A stretch of DNA of 7,405 nucleotides from Planctomycetota bacterium (GTDB lineage Bacteria; Planctomycetota; UBA1135; UBA2386): positions 1-7,405 of the forward strand of contig QJVU01000001.1 in the NCBI GenBank assembly GCA_003235605.1. Direction: 5' to 3'. Both the position numbers and the translations under genes were made by a program. Shown in pieces: positions 4,916 through 7,405 of the stretch. A model generated the notes under the pieces. It had not been told where the DNA came from, searched no databases, and was given only the letters and a program-made list of their open reading frames with translations. Position 1 is the stretch's first letter. Each line of letters begins with the position of its first letter.

Positions 4916-6643
4916 CTAGAGGCCGATGACTGCGGTCCCGCCGTTGCTGGTGGCAATGCCCGCGGCGTTCGCAGCGCTGTCGAGGACCCAGACCTGGTTG
5001 TGGAAGGTGGAGCCTTTGAACGCGGTGTTGCGCGGCACTGGGGACAGCAACCGGAAGCGGCCGTTGCCCTGGTCTCCGATCGGCAGCGCCACGTCGAAGC
5101 TGACCAGCAGGCTGCAGCCCGGCATCCCCATGAAGGCGAGCGACAGCGGGAGTTGGTTGCCACCCCATATGGTCTTCGAGAAGCCGAACAGCAGCAGTCC
5201 CGTGGTGCGCGGCTTCAGGTTGGTCACGTCGAGCTGCCAGTTGCTGCCGAGGGCGGGGGCAGACGCGGTGAGCAGCGGCACGATCACCGAGCCGCCACTA
5301 CCGCTGCCACAGCCGGTGCCGAACGCCTTGTAGCTGGCGAGGACGAGCTTGACCTTGCCCGACCAGACCTGGACGCGGCCGGCCTGGCTGCCGTTGGTGT
5401 CATTGCCCGGCGCCCCGGTCACGATGTCCGGTACGCCGTCACGGTTGAAGTCGCCGGCCGCTGCCAGCCCGGTGCCGAACAGGTCGTTGACGGGGCCGGT
5501 GGACAGCTCGTCGAGCAGCTGGCCGGTCTTGCCCGAGAACAGGCGCACGTATCCGAAGCCCGCGGCCGTATTGCCGGCGGCAGCGAGGTCGTCCACCTTG
5601 TCACCGTCCAGGTCCCCGAGTCGGGCGAGGCGTCGCCCGAACTGGGGGACACCGTACAGGTTGGGGTTTCCGCTGAAGGTATGGATCGTCGTGCCGTCCT
5701 TGCCCGAGTAGACCCGGGCATAGCCCTGCTTGGGACCGATCGGGCACAGGCGGCTGAGGCCGTGATCCTGCGGCGCGCCCGCGATGAAGTCGGGCACGTT
5801 GTCGTTGTTGACGTCGCCGCTGCCGGCGACGGCGATGCCCAGGAGGTCACCAGGACTGCCAACCACCTGGATGAGGATCGTGTTGTCCTTGCCTGACAGC
5901 ACGACCACGCGGCCCAACGGGGCACAGCTTTGCCCTGTCCAGCTCTGGTCGCCCACCACGATGTCGGCATGACCGTCCCCGTTCACGTCGCCTGCGCCGT
6001 CGAACGCGTTCACGAGGATGGCTGGGCTCCCCGTGTTGCCGCCGATCGTGCGGATCACCTTGCCGCTGGCCCCGGAGTAGACCGTCACGTCCAGGGCCAG
6101 GCTGCGCGCGGCAAAGTCCGTCACGCCGTCCTTGTCGACGTCTCCCACGAACGCGACGTCGGCGCCGAGCTTGTGGCTGCTGTGGGCGCCGACGGCAGAG
6201 AACAGGAGCTTGCCGGTCTTGCCCGAGTAGAGCGCCAGGTAGCCCGCCTTCGTGGTGAGCGACTGGGGTGCGCCGACCAGCACATCCGCGTAGCCGTCGG
6301 CATCGATGTCGTGCACCGCGATGCCGTTGCCGAAGTGGTCGAAGCCGGCGCTGCCGGCGAAGGTGTGGAGCACCTTGTTGTCCTTGCCGGAGAACACGAG
6401 CACCTCGCCGATGCGGCCGTTGCGGAAGGGCGCCGAGGCGACGATGTCCGGATAGCCGTCCGCGTTCACGTCGCCGGCGGCGACCACCGAGCCGAACAGG
6501 TCCCCGCTGCTCTTCCCGAGATAGGTGGCCAGGGGCTGCTGGGCAGGGAGTTGGGGCGCCAGGGCGGCCGCGGCGGAAACGGCGAGCGCGGCGAGCGCAG
6601 TGAAGGGGAGGGGAACGGCGAATACGACGGAAAATGTCTTCAT
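4916..6643 (-). CDS. Secreted seven-bladed FG-GAP (integrin-alpha-like) beta-propeller with planctomycete-style C-terminal domain
   Basis: The product has 575 residues. Residues 1 to about 35 form a signal peptide: Lys2, a long Ala/Val/Leu core, and a possible cut near LPAQ. Seven FG-GAP repeats follow, each with a calcium-loop motif D-x-[DN]-x-D. Their first aspartates are D58, D112, D168, D219, D277, D344 and D398. Each repeat also has a downstream strand of the form [FYLW]SGK/A-x-[GN] (FSGKDN, YSGKTG, YSGASG, LSGKDN, YSGKDG, FSGKTG, WSGK). Seven repeats match one closed integrin-alpha-type propeller, which usually mediates calcium-dependent binding outside the cell. The loops of blades 5 (DVNNDN) and 6 (DLDGDK) lack the usual glycine. 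Cys240 and Cys300 sit in equivalent insertions of blades 4 and 5 and could form a disulfide. From about residue 438 comes a separate domain starting FGTGCGSGSGG (Cys445) with Cys510 in GMPGCSLL. It ends like the partial protein at 2-73. ATG 6643 has no clear Shine-Dalgarno, but it is the only start giving a signal peptide. The ligand is unknown. Confidence 0.92.
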   Translation of the reverse strand: MKTFSVVFAVPLPFTALAALAVSAAAALAPQLPAQQPLATYLGKSSGDLFGSVVAAGDVNADGYPDIVASAPFRNGRIGEVLVFSGKDNKVLHTFAGSAGFDHFGNGIAVHDIDADGYADVLVGAPQSLTTKAGYLALYSGKTGKLLFSAVGAHSSHKLGADVAFVGDVDKDGVTDFAARSLALDVTVYSGASGKVIRTIGGNTGSPAILVNAFDGAGDVNGDGHADIVVGDQSWTGQSCAPLGRVVVLSGKDNTILIQVVGSPGDLLGIAVAGSGDVNNDNVPDFIAGAPQDHGLSRLCPIGPKQGYARVYSGKDGTTIHTFSGNPNLYGVPQFGRRLARLGDLDGDKVDDLAAAGNTAAGFGYVRLFSGKTGQLLDELSTGPVNDLFGTGLAAAGDFNRDGVPDIVTGAPGNDTNGSQAGRVQVWSGKVKLVLASYKAFGTGCGSGSGGSVIVPLLTASAPALGSNWQLDVTNLKPRTTGLLLFGFSKTIWGGNQLPLSLAFMGMPGCSLLVSFDVALPIGDQGNGRFRLLSPVPRNTAFKGSTFHNQVWVLDSAANAAGIATSNGGTAVIGL

Positions 6644-7010
6644 GAGGTTGGCACGTGCTTGCGCTAGCCCCTTGCACGCGGACCCCAGCGCGTTTCAGGA
6701 TCCTCGACGATTTGCCCTCGTTTTTGAAGCCGCGGTCGGTGTCCTTCGGAGGTGACGGGATGTCGACGCTGCTCTCGGATCTCCGTCGCTCGAGCTCCTT
6801 CCTTGCTCTCGCGTGTCCCGAGGAACGGGTTCTGGAACGTGCGCGCTGCGAGCAATGTCTCCCCATGGAAGTCGGGCCGACCCTCGCTCGCCTGGCAAGA
6901 CCTCGCCGTCGAGGAGGGAGCTGCTCCTCGGTACGGCGGGTCTGCTGGCTCTCCCATCCTGCCGGTTGATGGATGTCGGCCCGGCTCCGAACCTCGTGAC
7001 GAAGAAAAGC
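6644..7010. other. Leader of the FG-GAP gene and region without a confident gene
   Basis: The minus-strand leader of the FG-GAP gene begins here. The bases just upstream of its ATG read CACGTGCCAACCTC, with no recognisable Shine-Dalgarno, and I found no good -35/-10 pair. On the plus strand, the frame of the cupin fragment stays open back to an ATG at 6813. It would encode SRRELLLGTAGLLALPSC at about 6909-6962, which looks like a twin-arginine lipoprotein signal. A cytoplasmic cupin would not normally carry this, so it may be accidental or a remnant of another gene. Long antisense frames here look like shadows. Confidence 0.4.
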
Positions 7011-7238
7011 ATGATCGACATGGATGCCTTCGTGGCGGACTGCGTTGCCGCGAGCGGGGAAGCGAACCCGCAGGAAGCCGTGAGAGAGGTCCTCGCCCGT
7101 GGCGTGCGAGAGCCGCGGGCGATGCTGCGCGCGGTGGACGAGCCCGAGAAGGCCGGTCTCGAGGTGTTCCACCGGTCCAAGACGCGGGCTCTCCGAGCCG
7201 GGATCCTGGTCGAAGGTCAGGCCCACCAGACCGTCTAG
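7011..7238 (+). pseudogene. Truncated N-terminal fragment of a cysteine-dioxygenase-like cupin
   Basis: From ATG 7011 the frame encodes 75 residues. They begin MIDMDAFVADCVAASGEA and continue through AVREVLARGVREPRAML and EKAGLEVFHRSKTRA. This is the N-terminal pattern I recall for predicted metal-dependent enzymes of the double-stranded beta-helix superfamily related to cysteine dioxygenase (COG5553-like, usually about 180-200 residues). In intact members the HRS segment runs into a beta strand and then a P-H-x-H metal-binding motif. Here the similarity ends after HRSKT and the frame stops at 7236-7238. None of the three plus frames to the window edge contains a P-H-x-H-type block. I read this as a gene remnant cut by deletion or rearrangement. 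GC-rich third positions show it was coding until recently. The start is uncertain: no strong ribosome binding site precedes 7011, and the frame is open back to 6813. The family match is from memory, not a search. Confidence 0.45.
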
Positions 7239-7405
7239 TTCGGCGTACCTGGCGAGCATCCTGTTCCGCACCACTCACCGTCCTGGTGCACGAACAGGAC
7301 TCGCAACCGCGCGGTCGGGACCCGCCCATGCCATGGACAAGGGGCCACAGGGCAAGGGCGTTCCGTCCCATGCCGTCCGTGCTTCCGTGGGACCGGCCAT
7401 CCGGA
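7239..7405. other. Right-edge sequence with no recognisable gene
   Basis: After the stop of the cupin fragment I see no continuation of that protein in any plus frame. No minus frame entering from the right edge resembles a protein family I know. One minus-strand frame reads RLRVLFVHQDGEWCGTG before stopping near 7237. It is too short to assign and could be the tail of a gene outside the window. Confidence 0.3.

Noticed and set aside
5000..5896. A 298-residue plus-strand open frame within the FG-GAP gene.
   Set aside because: Its sequence is a mirror of the opposite-strand repeats, rich in Val, Ala and Gly, with no start signal. The FG-GAP frame explains the region completely.
5522..6227. 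A 16-base exact repeat (GCCGGTCTTGCCCGAG at 5522 and 6212).
   Set aside because: It encodes the recurring SGKTG strand of the FG-GAP blades, so protein repetition explains it without a separate DNA element.
5847..7274. A 475-residue minus-strand open frame overlapping the FG-GAP gene start.
   Set aside because: Its part within the FG-GAP gene is Arg-rich low-complexity sequence typical of a frame shadow. The region before it has no recognisable family.

Overview
The window is GC-rich bacterial DNA with strongly GC-biased third codon positions. It probably comes from Planctomycetota. The main clue is the minus-strand gene at 4916-6643. It encodes a secreted FG-GAP beta-propeller with a glycine-rich C-terminal domain (a GTGC-type start, a late GC-containing strand, and an end rich in small residues) of a kind I associate with large secreted-protein families in that phylum. 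The partial gene at the left edge ends in a very similar sequence (10 of 23 aligned residues identical), so two proteins here seem to share this tail. A zinc ribbon joined to a single-pass membrane protein and a secreted PA14-like protein fit the same group. The phylum is an inference from protein style; the window contains no rRNA or marker gene. Layout from left to right: (1) 2-73 is the C-terminal tail of a plus-strand gene, followed by a 14-bp GC-rich hairpin at 115-151 with no T-tract. (2) 413-2635, plus strand, is a 740-residue membrane-anchored protein with an N-terminal four-cysteine zinc ribbon, one membrane helix, an NTF2-like segment and a long extracytoplasmic region. A near-perfect ribosome binding site fixes its start. 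(3) 2751-4055, minus strand and convergent with the previous gene, is a secreted 434-residue protein with a helical first part and a PA14-like C-terminal domain. (4) 4206-4610, minus strand, is a 134-residue membrane protein resembling the CrtO-type acyltransferases that finish glycosylated carotenoids. A small basic CxxC ORF at 4617-4829 lies just upstream and may be translationally coupled to it. (5) 4916-6643, minus strand, is the FG-GAP protein with exactly seven calcium-loop repeats. (6) 6644-7405 holds no intact gene that I recognise. It contains a plus-strand fragment, about 7011-7238, matching the N-terminal part of a cysteine-dioxygenase-like cupin family. The fragment stops before the metal-binding residues, so it looks like a pseudogene. 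Most of the intact genes encode envelope or exported proteins, but I see no shared pathway. The convergent and separately spaced arrangement suggests short independent transcription units rather than one operon. I found no tRNA, rRNA, CRISPR array, insertion sequence, riboswitch or phage gene. I do not see convincing evidence of a new multi-gene system. The best leads are the shared C-terminal domain, the small CxxC ORF coupled to the CrtO-like gene, the zinc-ribbon membrane protein and the decayed cupin locus.
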